Shown: positions 9,295 to 17,629, counted from the first letter of the stretch. The stretch is 45,303 bases of DNA from Methylophaga sp. OBS4 (GCF_026319305.1 NZ_JAPDMV010000026.1:1-45303); one strand, 5' to 3'. Made by a program: numbers and translations. The notes: generated from the letters alone by a model not told the origin.

Positions 9295-10356
9295 CTATCG
9301 AAATTCAGCGAAATAGAATTGTGTTCTTTTTGCCAGCATAACCAGTGACAACATCACCGGCACTTCCACCAGCACGCCGACCACAGTCGCCAAAGCGGCA
9401 CCCGAATGCAGGCCGAACAGGCTGATCGCAACGGCCACCGCCAGCTCGAAAAAGTTGGAGGTGCCAATCAAAGCAGCTGGCGCAGCCACATTAAACGGCA
9501 CCCGCCATAAGAATGCCCAGCCATAAGCCACCACAAAGATGCCGTAGCTTTGGATCAGCAGCGGAATCGCAATCAAGGCGATCACCAGCGGTTTATCGAG
9601 AATCGTCTCTGCCTGAAAACCGAACAGCAGCACCACGGTCGCCAGCAAGCCCATGATCGAATAGGGTTTTATCTTGTCTGTAAACTCGACTATTTGGTGA
9701 TGCTCGGTATTGTTATTCAGTTTTTTGCGGGTGATATAACCGGCAACCAGCGGAATCACAACATATAACACTACGGACAGGAGCAGGGTTTCCCACGGCA
9801 CAATAATATTAGTCATGCCCAGCAGTAATGCTGCAATCGGGGCAAAGGCAAATACCATGATGATGTCGTTAATCGACACCTGTACCAAGGTGTAGTTGGC
9901 ATCGCCTTTGACCAGTTGGCTCCAGACAAACACCATCGCCGTACATGGCGCCACACCGAGCAGAATCATACCTGCGATATATTCCTTGGCTGTTTGCGGC
10001 TCAACCAGACCGGCAAACAGATATTCAAAAAACAATATGCCTATCGCCGCCATCGTGAACGGTTTAATCAGCCAGTTCACCACCAGCGTCAGACATAAAC
10101 CTTTTGGTTTTTTGCCGACATCCTTCAAGGATGCAAAATCGACATTGACCATCATCGGGTAAATCATCAGCCAGATAAACACCGCCACCACCAGGTTAAC
10201 GCTGGCATATTCAATCCCGGCAATCATTTCAAACAAGCCGGGAAATACCCAGCCCAGACTGACACCGGTCACGATACACAGGCCGACCCAGACAGTCAGA
10301 TAACGCTCGAAAAAACCTATAGGTGCTGGTGTTTCAACTGCTTCAGCTATGCTCAT
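9295..10356 (-). CDS. acr3: Arsenite efflux transporter, ACR3 family
   Basis: A 353-residue inner-membrane protein with ten predicted helices that exports arsenite using the proton-motive force. The conserved Cys of the family is C138 in [13 protein letters not shown], in the helix needed for transport. It is the last gene of the arsenic operon. Its ATG overlaps the arsC stop as ATGA, so arsenite made by ArsC can be expelled at once. Length and motifs match ACR3 rather than the unrelated ArsB family. Confidence 0.95.
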   Translation of the reverse strand: MSIAEAVETPAPIGFFERYLTVWVGLCIVTGVSLGWVFPGLFEMIAGIEYASVNLVVAVFIWLMIYPMMVNVDFASLKDVGKKPKGLCLTLVVNWLIKPFTMAAIGILFFEYLFAGLVEPQTAKEYIAGMILLGVAPCTAMVFVWSQLVKGDANYTLVQVSINDIIMVFAFAPIAALLLGMTNIIVPWETLLLSVVLYVVIPLVAGYITRKKLNNNTEHHQIVEFTDKIKPYSIMGLLATVVLLFGFQAETILDKPLVIALIAIPLLIQSYGIFVVAYGWAFLWRVPFNVAAPAALIGTSNFFELAVAVAISLFGLHSGAALATVVGVLVEVPVMLSLVMLAKRTQFYFAEFR

Positions 10357-10763
10357 GCCAACTCCTGTTCAATGCGTGATTTCAGCATTTGAAAGGCTTG
10401 GTCAAATGCCTGATCAATCTCTGCCGCGCTGCCCTGGACTTTACTCGGATCGGGCGTACTCCAATGCAGTTTGCGGTATTGCCCTGGAAAAACCGGGCAT
10501 GCTTCGTTGGCCGCCTGATCACATACCGTAATCACATAATCAAACGGCTGACCCGCAAACTCATCCCACGATTTACTGCGTGGCTTACCGGCATCAATAC
10601 CATGACGCTGTAACGTTTCAATCGACTTGGGGTGCACAAAACCTGCCGGAAAACTACCGGCACTGACAGCTTGGTATTCCCCCTGTTTCAGATGATTGAT
10701 CAAGGCCTCCGCCATCACCGAGCGACAAGAATTGCCCGAGCACAATATCAGTACTTTTTTCAT
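10353..10763 (-). CDS. arsC: Arsenate reductase, thioredoxin-coupled LMW phosphatase type
   Basis: A 136-residue cytoplasmic enzyme reducing arsenate to arsenite. The active-site loop C8-SGNSC-R14-S15 is the CX5RS signature. D105 in STPDPS is the general acid. C81 (VTVCDQ-like) and C89 (EACPVF) are the resolving pair of the thioredoxin-linked family. The ATG at 10763 overlaps the previous stop as TAATG and gives the usual MKKVLILC start. An ATG four codons upstream is possible but atypical. It is coupled to acr3 downstream. Confidence 0.93.
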   Translation of the reverse strand: MKKVLILCSGNSCRSVMAEALINHLKQGEYQAVSAGSFPAGFVHPKSIETLQRHGIDAGKPRSKSWDEFAGQPFDYVITVCDQAANEACPVFPGQYRKLHWSTPDPSKVQGSAAEIDQAFDQAFQMLKSRIEQELA

Positions 10764-11236
10764 TAACCACAACATCCCGTGTTGGTATCAGACGGTTCAC
10801 AACACGCCGTATTATCAACCACTAACGGCACACAACAGGCACTGTCCTGTGACGCTTCTTTAGCAGAAAACATCTGGGCTTCGCCCATGGTTTGGTAAGC
10901 TTCCCAGGCAATGCCGGCCGGATCCAGAACCCAGGATTTATCCGATTCGGCATAACAGCAAACCGTTTCACCCTCATCAATTACCTTAATATCAGCCGCA
11001 TTGATACGTTCTCGAATTTCATCCAGTTCAACATCGCTATCAACCTGAAAACCGAGGTGGTCAACACCTTTTTTGCCAGCGCGGGTTGAAATCGCGAAGT
11101 TGATACGCGGATCATCCAGCATCCACTTGGCATAATCTGGCATGGTCTTGGCCGGTTCGGCACCAAACAAAGCCGTGTAAAACTTGACGCTCTGGGCGAT
11201 ATCCTCAACGCCAACATGTATATGCATTCTTTTCAT
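10763..11236 (-). CDS. arsI: ArsI/CadI-family VOC metalloenzyme, probable C-As lyase
   Basis: A 157-residue vicinal-oxygen-chelate protein. In characterised ArsI the Fe(II)-dependent enzyme cleaves the carbon-arsenic bond of trivalent methylated or aromatic arsenicals. The likely metal ligands are H7, H60 (VDHLGF) and E112 (WEAY). C93-C94 (TVCCYAESDK) is the vicinal cysteine pair that binds As(III) in ArsI. The tail beyond residue 130 is extra and carries three more CC pairs, a possible metal-binding extension. GAGGGG lies upstream of the ATG. It sits between arsR and arsC, so a role in organoarsenical resistance is likely. CadI-type cadmium response is the alternative. Confidence 0.88.
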   Translation of the reverse strand: MKRMHIHVGVEDIAQSVKFYTALFGAEPAKTMPDYAKWMLDDPRINFAISTRAGKKGVDHLGFQVDSDVELDEIRERINAADIKVIDEGETVCCYAESDKSWVLDPAGIAWEAYQTMGEAQMFSAKEASQDSACCVPLVVDNTACCEPSDTNTGCCG

Positions 11237-11248
11237 TTTCAGCCCCTC

Positions 11249-11617
11249 TTATTTCTGAGTTTTATCACTGCAACAACCGGTCAGCTCGATTATCGAACAG
11301 CCACTAACGGCATCTTCACGAATAGTCGCCATGTCCTGACTGCAACAGTCCTTCACCATAAAACCAATCAGCTCGCGCATTTCGTCAAAATTGGCGGCAT
11401 AAATGACAGACCGCCCCACTTTGCGCGAAGTCACTATGCCCGCATTAAATAAATGATTGAGATGAAATGACATCGTGTTATGCGGCGTACTCAACTGCTC
11501 GCTGATGGCACCGGCAGGCAGTCCTTCCGGCCCCGCCGCCACCAGCAATCTGAATGCCCTCAGCCGCGTTTCCTGTGACAGGGCATCAAAAATAATAATC
11601 GCTTGTTGTATTTCCAT
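11249..11617 (-). CDS. arsR: ArsR family metalloregulator
   Basis: A 122-residue winged-helix repressor expected to leave DNA when As(III) or Sb(III) binds. The HTH core (about 10-80) includes the PHNTMSFHLNHLFNAGIV recognition region. Cysteine pairs lie in KDCCSQD and in the C-terminal TGCCSDK, plus a single Cys in SGCS. They are candidates for the arsenite site, as in regulators that sense with C-terminal vicinal cysteines. It is the first gene of the operon, 12 bp before arsI. No ribosome site precedes its ATG, and the promoter spacing suggests a leaderless message. Confidence 0.92.
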   Translation of the reverse strand: MEIQQAIIIFDALSQETRLRAFRLLVAAGPEGLPAGAISEQLSTPHNTMSFHLNHLFNAGIVTSRKVGRSVIYAANFDEMRELIGFMVKDCCSQDMATIREDAVSGCSIIELTGCCSDKTQK

Positions 11618-11623
11618 ACGTCT

Positions 11624-11651
11624 AGAATAATGGACATATTATTTATGTCAA
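11624..11651 (-). promoter_or_regulatory. Promoter of the ars operon
   Basis: On the minus strand a perfect TTGACA (11651-11646) and TATTCT (11629-11624) are separated by 16 bp. The -10 box ends seven bases before the arsR ATG. Transcription would therefore begin at or next to the start codon, which is consistent with the missing ribosome site. Confidence 0.7.
11633..11649. promoter_or_regulatory. Probable ArsR operator
   Basis: GACATA (11633-11638) and TATGTC (11644-11649) form a perfect 6-bp inverted repeat with a 5-bp spacer, inside the -35/-10 spacer of the ars promoter. A further GACATA half-site lies at 11660-11665. ArsR binding here would block RNA polymerase. Confidence 0.7.
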
Positions 11652-11794
11652 CAATTATCGACATATTAAATATTCAACCTATCGGGATCTGAATTTGGTT
11701 TGTCCGTTTATTCGAAGACAGATTGGTAAAACACTTGAAATTTAGCTGATTTAATTTAACGATAGCCTCTTCCACACCGTCAGCGAGGCAAGGG

Positions 11795-12217
11795 ATGAAC
11801 CTGGCACTGCAACCCGGTTTGAAATATCAGCACCGGTTCACCGTACCGGTTTCTAAAACGGTGGCAGCCTTGTATCCCGAAGCTGAAGAATTTATCGCAA
11901 TGCCCGCCGTATTTGCCACCGGCTTTCTGGTCGGTTTTCTCGAGTGGACCTGTATTAAAGCTATCAACCCCTATATCGATTGGCCACGGGAACAAACTCT
12001 CGGCACCCATATCGATATCAGTCATGAAGCTGCTACGCCTGTCGGGCTGGAAGTCACAGCCACGGTAGAGCTGATTGAAATGGATGGACGCAGGTTGGTT
12101 TTTGCAGTTGAAGCCCACGATGGCATAGATCTGATTGCCAAAGGTGTGCATGAACGCTTTATCATCGAACGCAGCCGGTTTGACCAGAAAATCATGCAAA
12201 AACAACTGGCTAAATAA
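11795..12217 (+). CDS. FlK-like hotdog-fold thioesterase
   Basis: A 140-residue single hotdog domain. Residues T42, E50 and H77 sit in the same order and nearly the same positions as the Thr-Glu-His triad of the fluoroacetyl-CoA thioesterase FlK (VFATGFLVGFLEW, then ISHEAATPVG). Many bacteria carry such proteins without any fluoroacetate link, and they may hydrolyse other acyl-CoA esters. GAGG lies six bases before the ATG. It is a stand-alone gene, divergent from arsR. The substrate cannot be read from the sequence. Confidence 0.8.
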   Translation: MNLALQPGLKYQHRFTVPVSKTVAALYPEAEEFIAMPAVFATGFLVGFLEWTCIKAINPYIDWPREQTLGTHIDISHEAATPVGLEVTATVELIEMDGRRLVFAVEAHDGIDLIAKGVHERFIIERSRFDQKIMQKQLAK

Positions 12218-12255
12218 GGCTAAAATCCGCACATAATCAACCAATACAAGGTTGT

Positions 12256-12541
12256 CCCGCCAACAAAAGTGAAGCGCCGTTCGGACAGCAGATCTCAACG
12301 CAGGCTTTTTAATACTTATTACGCCTGCCATGAAGACATGAGTGTTGAAGAAGCACTGCAATCCTTTGTGGCAGTGATTGGCAGCGGTATTAATCATGGG
12401 TTTGCTGAAGCCCGCGATATCCCCAATGATTTACAGGTTTTGGAAGGCGTTATCGCCAGCAATATTGATTAAACCTACGACCTTGTTCAGCAAGGTTTAC
12501 AAACCTTTTTGGAAAACTACAGCGCGCTTCAGGCATCCTGA
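12256..12541 (+). pseudogene. Decayed DUF5610 paralogue
   Basis: This is a broken copy of the gene at 2269-2847. Bases 12256 onward encode PANKSEAPFGQQIS, matching the second PFGQ motif of the intact protein. About 239 bp are then missing and the frame shifts by one. From 12300 the second frame encodes a C-terminal part (FNTYYACHEDM and onward) very close to the intact FNSYYASHQDL segment. An in-frame TAA at 12470-12472 interrupts it before TYDLVQQGLQTF, and a final TGA at 12539-12541 matches the normal end. A deletion, a frameshift and a stop together make a functional product very unlikely. Confidence 0.88.
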
Positions 12542-12728
12542 AGCCGGCATTCCGGGCCTGCTGTCCTCTTGATTTATGGGTATAAGCTTTCCACCAGCCA
12601 TTTATAAAGTGCTGCCTGCATGACGAAAGCCCGTACTTTATTTTTATCCTTATTTACATTTAGGTTGACGCCCGCAGCAACAAGCTATGCAATATAATTA
12701 ATGACAACTGCAAACAAGGAGCAACGCC

Positions 12729-13391
12729 ATGGACAAGACCTTAGTCATCGGCGCTCACGGTCAGATCGGCAAACTGCTGATTAAACTGATGACGCAGCAG
12801 CACCTGCCTGTTAAAGCGATGGTCCGTCGCCCCGAACAAAAAGCCGAAATGGAAAAGCTCGGTGCTGAAGCCGTTATCGGCGATCTGGAACAAGACCTGC
12901 CTGACGAAGCCTTTGCAGACTGCGATAAAGTGGTGTTTACCGCAGGTTCCGGTGGCAAAACCGGTGCCGATAAAACCATTCTGGTTGATCTGTGGGGTGC
13001 CTGCAAAGCCGTCGACAAAGCCAAACAACACCATATCAAACAGTTTGTGATGGTCAGCTCGCGTGATGCCGGTGATCCGGAACAGGGCACACCTGCGATC
13101 AAGCACTACAACATCTGCAAACATTTTGCCGACAAACACCTGCTGGAGAGCGGCCTGCACTACACCATCCTGCGCCCAGGCCGCCTTACTGATGAACCGG
13201 CCACCGGCCTTATCACCACTAAGCGACCGACCAATAAAGACGAACAAATCATTTCCAGATCGGATGTAGCAGCCTGTATTGTGCAATGTCTGGATCACTC
13301 AGAAGCGATTAATCAACTTGATGAAATCTATCAGGGCGATATACCTATTAAAGAAGCTTTTATCAGAGCTATCAAAGGCAGGCTGGGTTAA
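12729..13391 (+). CDS. SDR family NAD(P)-binding oxidoreductase
   Basis: A 220-residue atypical short-chain dehydrogenase of the NAD(P)H-binding (YwnB/SDR_a5-like) type. The Rossmann motif is G8-AHGQI-G14. VSSRDAG and HYNICKHFAD lie where the active-site strand and helix fall, with no classical YxxxK. Such proteins often act as NADPH sensors or reductases of unknown substrate. AAGGAG precedes the ATG by seven bases. It precedes the NYN-domain gene by 44 bp in the same direction. Confidence 0.85.
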   Translation: MDKTLVIGAHGQIGKLLIKLMTQQHLPVKAMVRRPEQKAEMEKLGAEAVIGDLEQDLPDEAFADCDKVVFTAGSGGKTGADKTILVDLWGACKAVDKAKQHHIKQFVMVSSRDAGDPEQGTPAIKHYNICKHFADKHLLESGLHYTILRPGRLTDEPATGLITTKRPTNKDEQIISRSDVAACIVQCLDHSEAINQLDEIYQGDIPIKEAFIRAIKGRLG

Positions 13392-13435
13392 GAAAGCAAA
13401 ACCCTGCACTAACAACACAAGGACATAACCAAGCT

Positions 13436-14170
13436 ATGGATAATACCGATAAATTAGCGGTGCTCATTGATGCCGATAATGCCCAGCCCAGCATTGTGGA
13501 TGATCTGCTGGCAGAAATCGCCAATTACGGCGTCGCCAGCGTTAAGCGGATCTATGGCGACTGGACTTTACCCGGCCTTAAAGGTTGGAAGGAGGTGCTG
13601 CTGGAACATTCTATCCAGCCGATTCAGCAATTCGCCTACACCAAGGGCAAAAACGCCACCGACAGTGCCATGATTATCGATGCCATGGACTTGCTCTACA
13701 CCGGTAATTTCAATGGCTTCTGCATTGTTTCCAGTGATAGCGATTTTACCAAACTGGCATCGCGCATCAGGGAATCAGGGCTGACTGTATATGGCTTTGG
13801 CGAACAAAAAACGCCTTCCCCTTTCGTCTCAGCCTGCGACAAGTTCATCTATACCGAAGTGCTTCGCGCTAAAACGGATGAAAGCCAGGCCATAGAAAGA
13901 AAATCCAGCACGGAATTGCGGCAGGATACCAAACTGGTCAGCCTGTTACGCAACGCTATCGATGCTTCCTCAGATGAAAGCGGCTGGTCACAACTCGGCC
14001 CGGTCGGCAGCACTATTGCCAAACAAGCGCCCGAGTTTGACCCACGCAATTACGGCTACAAAAAATTGGGCGAATTAGTATTGGCGACAAAACTGTTTGA
14101 AGTGGAAGAAAGGCAAATAGGTGACTCGAACACAAAAGTTCTCTACGTAAGAGATAAACGCAGGAAATAA
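13436..14170 (+). CDS. NYN-domain putative ribonuclease with C-terminal OST-HTH/LOTUS domain
   Basis: A 244-residue protein. Residues 5-140 form a NYN (PIN-like) nuclease domain. The acidic metal-binding residues are D12 and D14 (LIDADN), D76 (KNATDSAM) and D101/D103 (SSDSDF). Residues about 165-235 form an OST-HTH/LOTUS domain, a fold that binds RNA, including G-quadruplex RNA. An RNA-cleaving or RNA-processing role is inferred. The sigma factor gene starts only 19 bp after its stop, so the two may be co-transcribed. The target RNA is unknown. Confidence 0.9.
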   Translation: MDNTDKLAVLIDADNAQPSIVDDLLAEIANYGVASVKRIYGDWTLPGLKGWKEVLLEHSIQPIQQFAYTKGKNATDSAMIIDAMDLLYTGNFNGFCIVSSDSDFTKLASRIRESGLTVYGFGEQKTPSPFVSACDKFIYTEVLRAKTDESQAIERKSSTELRQDTKLVSLLRNAIDASSDESGWSQLGPVGSTIAKQAPEFDPRNYGYKKLGELVLATKLFEVEERQIGDSNTKVLYVRDKRRK

Positions 14171-14189
14171 ACATACGCCTTGGTCATTC

Positions 14190-15416
14190 ATGAATGAATA
14201 TCTGGATACGCTCTACCAAACCGACTCCCGCCAGATTCTGGCAACGTTGATTCGGCTATTAGGGGATTTTGAGCTGGCAGAAGAAGCCATGCACGAGGCT
14301 TTTGCAGTGGCATTAACTAAATGGCCGGAACAAGGCATACCCGATAATCCTCGGGCCTGGCTGATTTCCACCGGGCGTTTTAAAGCCATCGATCAGCTCA
14401 GAAAACAAGCACGTTTTGATCATTCTCTGGACACGGTAGCCGATGAACTGGCCGCTGAAGAACCCGAAGTTAATGATGAGAATATTGAAGATGACCGGCT
14501 GCGTCTGATCTTTACCTGCTGTCACCCGGCGTTGTCGGTGGAGGCGCAACTGGCGTTGACCTTGCGTGAAGTCTGCGGCATGACCACAGAAGAAGTCGCC
14601 CATGCCTTTCTGATCAAACCGGCCACGGTGGCGCAGCGCATTGTACGGGCCAAGAACAAGATCCGTGATGCCGGTATTCCCTATGAAGTGCCCGAGCCAT
14701 CCCAATTTGCAGAACGTTTGCAAGCTGTGTTGCAGGTGATTTACCTGGTGTTCAACGAGGGTTATTCCGCTTCCAGCGGCGAAGCACTGACCCGCCATGA
14801 TTTATCAGCCGAAGCGATTCGCCTGGCCCGGCTGTTAATGCAGTTATTGCCGGAAGCTGAAGTGCAGGGTTTGCTGGCTTTATTATTGTTACAGGATTCA
14901 CGCCGCACTGCCCGCACCGATCAAAACGGCGATTTGATTGTATTGGAAGATCAGGACCGCAGCCTGTGGAACCGGGAGCAGATTCGCGAAGGCTGCGATT
15001 TGGTGCTGCAGGCCCTTTCCAGCCATCAGTTCGGACCGTTTACCTTGCAGGCGGCCATTGCCGCCGTACATGCAGAAGCACCTTCATCTGAAAAAACCGA
15101 CTGGCCGCAGATCGCCGGTTTATATAGCGCCTTGATGCAACACACACCTTCCCCCATTGTCGCATTGAACCACGCCGTAGCGCTTGCTATGTATCAGGGA
15201 CCGGAAGTCGGCTTGCAACTGATTGATGAACTTTTATCACGAGGCGAATTACAAAATTATCATCTGATTTATGCTGCCCGTGCCGATTTATGTCGCCGCC
15301 TGAATCGCCTTGATGAGGCCCGCGACGCTTACAAACTGGCACTCAAGCTGACGCAACAGGGAGCCGAGCAGCGTTATCTGCAACATCGTATTGAAGAATT
15401 AGCCGATAAATCATAA
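14190..15416 (+). CDS. ECF sigma factor, ECF42 group (DUF6596)
   Basis: A 408-residue RNA polymerase sigma factor. Region 2 lies at about 5-75 (DFELAEEAMHEAF, then PRAWLISTGRFKAIDQLR). Region 4 lies at about 105-160, preceded by the FTCCHPALS element. A long helical, TPR-like C-terminal extension (about 180-408) is typical of ECF42 and replaces an anti-sigma factor. Four small genes downstream include YCII/DGPF proteins, the known partners of ECF42. The ATG at 14190 has a poor ribosome site, and an in-frame ATG is not available nearby with a better one. Its own promoter is not evident. It may be read through from the NYN gene. Confidence 0.92.
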   Translation: MNEYLDTLYQTDSRQILATLIRLLGDFELAEEAMHEAFAVALTKWPEQGIPDNPRAWLISTGRFKAIDQLRKQARFDHSLDTVADELAAEEPEVNDENIEDDRLRLIFTCCHPALSVEAQLALTLREVCGMTTEEVAHAFLIKPATVAQRIVRAKNKIRDAGIPYEVPEPSQFAERLQAVLQVIYLVFNEGYSASSGEALTRHDLSAEAIRLARLLMQLLPEAEVQGLLALLLLQDSRRTARTDQNGDLIVLEDQDRSLWNREQIREGCDLVLQALSSHQFGPFTLQAAIAAVHAEAPSSEKTDWPQIAGLYSALMQHTPSPIVALNHAVALAMYQGPEVGLQLIDELLSRGELQNYHLIYAARADLCRRLNRLDEARDAYKLALKLTQQGAEQRYLQHRIEELADKS

Positions 15417-15448
15417 TGTTATAAAAAATTAATTTTTTTCGTCCCTCC

Positions 15449-15475
15449 TGTCGATTTTGCTGTTCCCCGTTCGAC
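15449..15475 (+). promoter_or_regulatory. ECF42-type promoter of the DGPF operon
   Basis: TGTCGA at 15449-15454 and CGAC at 15472-15475 are separated by 17 bp. From memory this is the -35/-10 pair reported for ECF42 sigma factors. It lies 35 bp before the first small gene, after the sigma gene stop. A 16-bp A/T palindrome (15423-15438) directly upstream could act as an UP element or as a weak terminator. Confidence 0.75.
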
Positions 15476-15510
15476 TATTTAAAGCCAACCACTTAGATAA
15501 GGAGAACATT

Positions 15511-15933
15511 ATGGACGCAAAAACAAGCATTCAAACTCAACTCGAAGCCTGGGCCCAGGCTGTTATCTCCCAGGACGTCGAACAAATCATGAGCCACTAT
15601 GCCGACCAGGTCCGCGCCTTTGATGCCGTCGGTCCGCTAGAATTCTCCGATCGTGACAGCTACAAGGCGCACTGGCAGAAATGCTTGTCCGGTTGCAGCC
15701 TGACCGCTTTCGAAGTCTCGGCTGTGGAAACTGAAGTCAATGACAATCTTGCAGTCTGCAGTTTTCTCAACCGCTGCGGTGGCAAGGATGAAAACGGCGA
15801 AGAAAAAGCCTGCTGGATGCGCGTCACGCAAGTGTATAAAAACCAGGATGGGCGCTGGCTGATCATTCATGAACACTTCTCACTGCCGTTCGATATGAAC
15901 ACCTGCGAAATTCAGTTCGATCTGCAACCGTAA
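15511..15933 (+). CDS. SnoaL-like / NTF2-fold protein
   Basis: A 140-residue single-domain protein of the SnoaL/DUF4440 type, recognised by its N-terminal helix-loop pattern (LEAWAQAVISQDVEQIMSHY) and the C-terminal strand DGRWLIIHEHFS. Members bind small hydrophobic ligands, and some are isomerases. The ATG at 15511 has AAGGAG six bases upstream. Translation from farther upstream would overlap the promoter. It is the first gene of the ECF42-linked operon. Its role there is unknown. Confidence 0.85.
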   Translation: MDAKTSIQTQLEAWAQAVISQDVEQIMSHYADQVRAFDAVGPLEFSDRDSYKAHWQKCLSGCSLTAFEVSAVETEVNDNLAVCSFLNRCGGKDENGEEKACWMRVTQVYKNQDGRWLIIHEHFSLPFDMNTCEIQFDLQP

Positions 15934-15944
15934 TAGAGGAGCCG

Positions 15945-16763
15945 ATGATGAAATTTATGATTATGCGGAAAGCGGACAGCAACACTGAAGCCGGTGTGAT
16001 GCCGACTAACGAGCAATTGTCCGATATGGCTGACTACAATACCGCCATGGCCGAGGCCGGGGTATTTGTGACCGGTGAAGGCCTTAAACCCAGCAAAAAA
16101 GGTTTCCGTATCAAATTTACCGATGGCAAGCCTGTTATCAGCGACGGCCCGTTTACCGAAACCAAGGAATTATTGGCCGGTTACACCATTATCGAAACCG
16201 GCTCCAAACAAGAAGCTTTGGACTGGGTCAAACGCTGGCCGGAAACCGATGTCGAATTGGAAATGCGCGAGGTATTCGAACTCAGTGACTTTGACGAAGG
16301 CGAAGGCCTGCAAAAGCACGTTGATTTGAATGAGACGCTGAAAAAACGCCCGGTTTCGATGTGTAACTACCTATTGTTCAACGGCAACTGCCGCGAAGCC
16401 TTCGAGTTTTACGCCGACCTGCTGGGCGGCGAAATTATGATGCTGCTGACCGGCGGCGAGTCGCCGATGAAGGACGACATGCCCGCCGAGATGCATGACA
16501 AAGTGATGCATGTCTGCCTTAAAGTCGGTAACTGGATGCTGATGGGATCGGACTGTCCGCCGGACATGTTTGAACAGCCACAGGGTTTTCATGTGCAGAT
16601 CGGCATGAATAACATCGAACAGGCCGAACAAACCTTTGACCGGCTGGCTGAAGGCGGCACGATACAGATGCCTTTCGAAAAAACATTCTGGGCTGAAAGA
16701 TTCGGCATAGTGGTCGATCGTTTCGGCACGCCGTGGATGATTAACTGCGCCCAGTGTATTTAG
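15945..16763 (+). CDS. YCII (DGPF)-VOC fusion protein
   Basis: A 272-residue fusion. Residues 1-115 are a YCII-related DGPF domain with the hallmark SDGPFTETKELLAGY. About 135-272 are a VOC domain of the PhnB-like type (CNYLLFNGNCREAFEFY). GAGGAG lies three bases before the first ATG and six before the second (15948), so either could be used, and the second is better spaced. DGPF proteins are the expected regulon of ECF42 sigma factors. Their chemistry is unknown, although YCII has been linked to dehalogenase or lyase-like folds. Confidence 0.88.
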   Translation: MMKFMIMRKADSNTEAGVMPTNEQLSDMADYNTAMAEAGVFVTGEGLKPSKKGFRIKFTDGKPVISDGPFTETKELLAGYTIIETGSKQEALDWVKRWPETDVELEMREVFELSDFDEGEGLQKHVDLNETLKKRPVSMCNYLLFNGNCREAFEFYADLLGGEIMMLLTGGESPMKDDMPAEMHDKVMHVCLKVGNWMLMGSDCPPDMFEQPQGFHVQIGMNNIEQAEQTFDRLAEGGTIQMPFEKTFWAERFGIVVDRFGTPWMINCAQCI

Positions 16764-16773
16764 GGGAGAAACG

Positions 16774-17157
16774 ATGAAATATCTGGCTCTGGTGTTTTAC
16801 CAGGAAAAAATCATGAACGGCATGTCGCAGCAGCAATGGGACAACTTGAACCAGGAATGCATGGCCTGCGGCGACAAGCTACGCGATAACGGCCATATGT
16901 TGGGCGGTAATGCCTTACAGTCGGTCGACACCGCGACCACCGTGCGGGTCCGCGACGGCAAACTGACGGTCACTGACGGCCCGTTTGCCGAAACCAAGGA
17001 ACAGCTGGCCGGTTATTATCTGCTGGAAGCCCGCGATATCAACGAAGCGATACAACTGGCGGGCAATATTCCGCCCGCCCGTTATGGCAGCATCGAAATA
17101 CGCCCGGTCAGGGAACTGCAGGAAATCGGCAATATCGCCGGTGGACGAGGTGGCTGA
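16774..17157 (+). CDS. YCII-family DGPF protein
   Basis: A 127-residue stand-alone DGPF domain. The signature VTDGPFAETKEQLAGYYLL is near residues 67-85 and closely matches the first half of the preceding fusion. AGGGGAG precedes the ATG. It starts 10 bp after the fusion gene, and the next gene follows after one base, so all are in one operon. Function unknown. Confidence 0.9.
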   Translation: MKYLALVFYQEKIMNGMSQQQWDNLNQECMACGDKLRDNGHMLGGNALQSVDTATTVRVRDGKLTVTDGPFAETKEQLAGYYLLEARDINEAIQLAGNIPPARYGSIEIRPVRELQEIGNIAGGRGG

Positions 17158-17158
17158 G

Positions 17159-17629
17159 ATGCAAAAAATTACCCCGTGTTTATGGTTCGATAATCATGCC
17201 GAACAGGCTGTCGACTTTTACCTGTCGGTATTTAACGATAGCCGCATTATCAGTCAGATGTATTACGGCGAGGTCGGTCCCGGCCCGGACGGCTCGGTAT
17301 TGTCAATTGATTTTCAGCTGGAAGGTCAGGACTTTATCGCCCTAAACGGCGGTCCTTATTTCGAGTTCAATCCGGCCATTTCGCTGTTTGTAAACTGCGA
17401 GACACAGGATGAAATTGACCGGCTTTGGGCTGCACTGCTGACCGGCGGTGGCAAAACCCAACAATGCGGCTGGGTACAGGATCAGTTTGGCGTATCCTGG
17501 CAGATTGTACCTACCGTTCTCGGTGAGATGCTGCGAGACAGCGATAAAGCGCGATCGCAACGGGTCATGGCCGTATTGTTGCAGATGAACAAACTAGATA
17601 TTGCAGCTTTAAAACAAGCATATGGTTAG
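17159..17629 (+). CDS. VOC family protein, PhnB-like
   Basis: A 156-residue VOC (glyoxalase fold) protein of the PhnB/3-demethylubiquinone methyltransferase-like type. It opens with ITPCLWFDNHAEQAVDFY and contains the WQIVPTVLGEML end common to these proteins. GAGG eight bases upstream supports the ATG at 17159. The open frame extends further upstream but runs across the previous gene. It is the last gene of the ECF42-linked operon. Confidence 0.88.
   Translation: MQKITPCLWFDNHAEQAVDFYLSVFNDSRIISQMYYGEVGPGPDGSVLSIDFQLEGQDFIALNGGPYFEFNPAISLFVNCETQDEIDRLWAALLTGGGKTQQCGWVQDQFGVSWQIVPTVLGEMLRDSDKARSQRVMAVLLQMNKLDIAALKQAYG

Noticed and set aside
11780-12397. Long minus-strand frame across the thioesterase and the DUF5610 remnant
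   Set aside because: The plus-strand thioesterase keeps its Thr-Glu-His triad. The minus frame spans two unrelated loci and has no motif.
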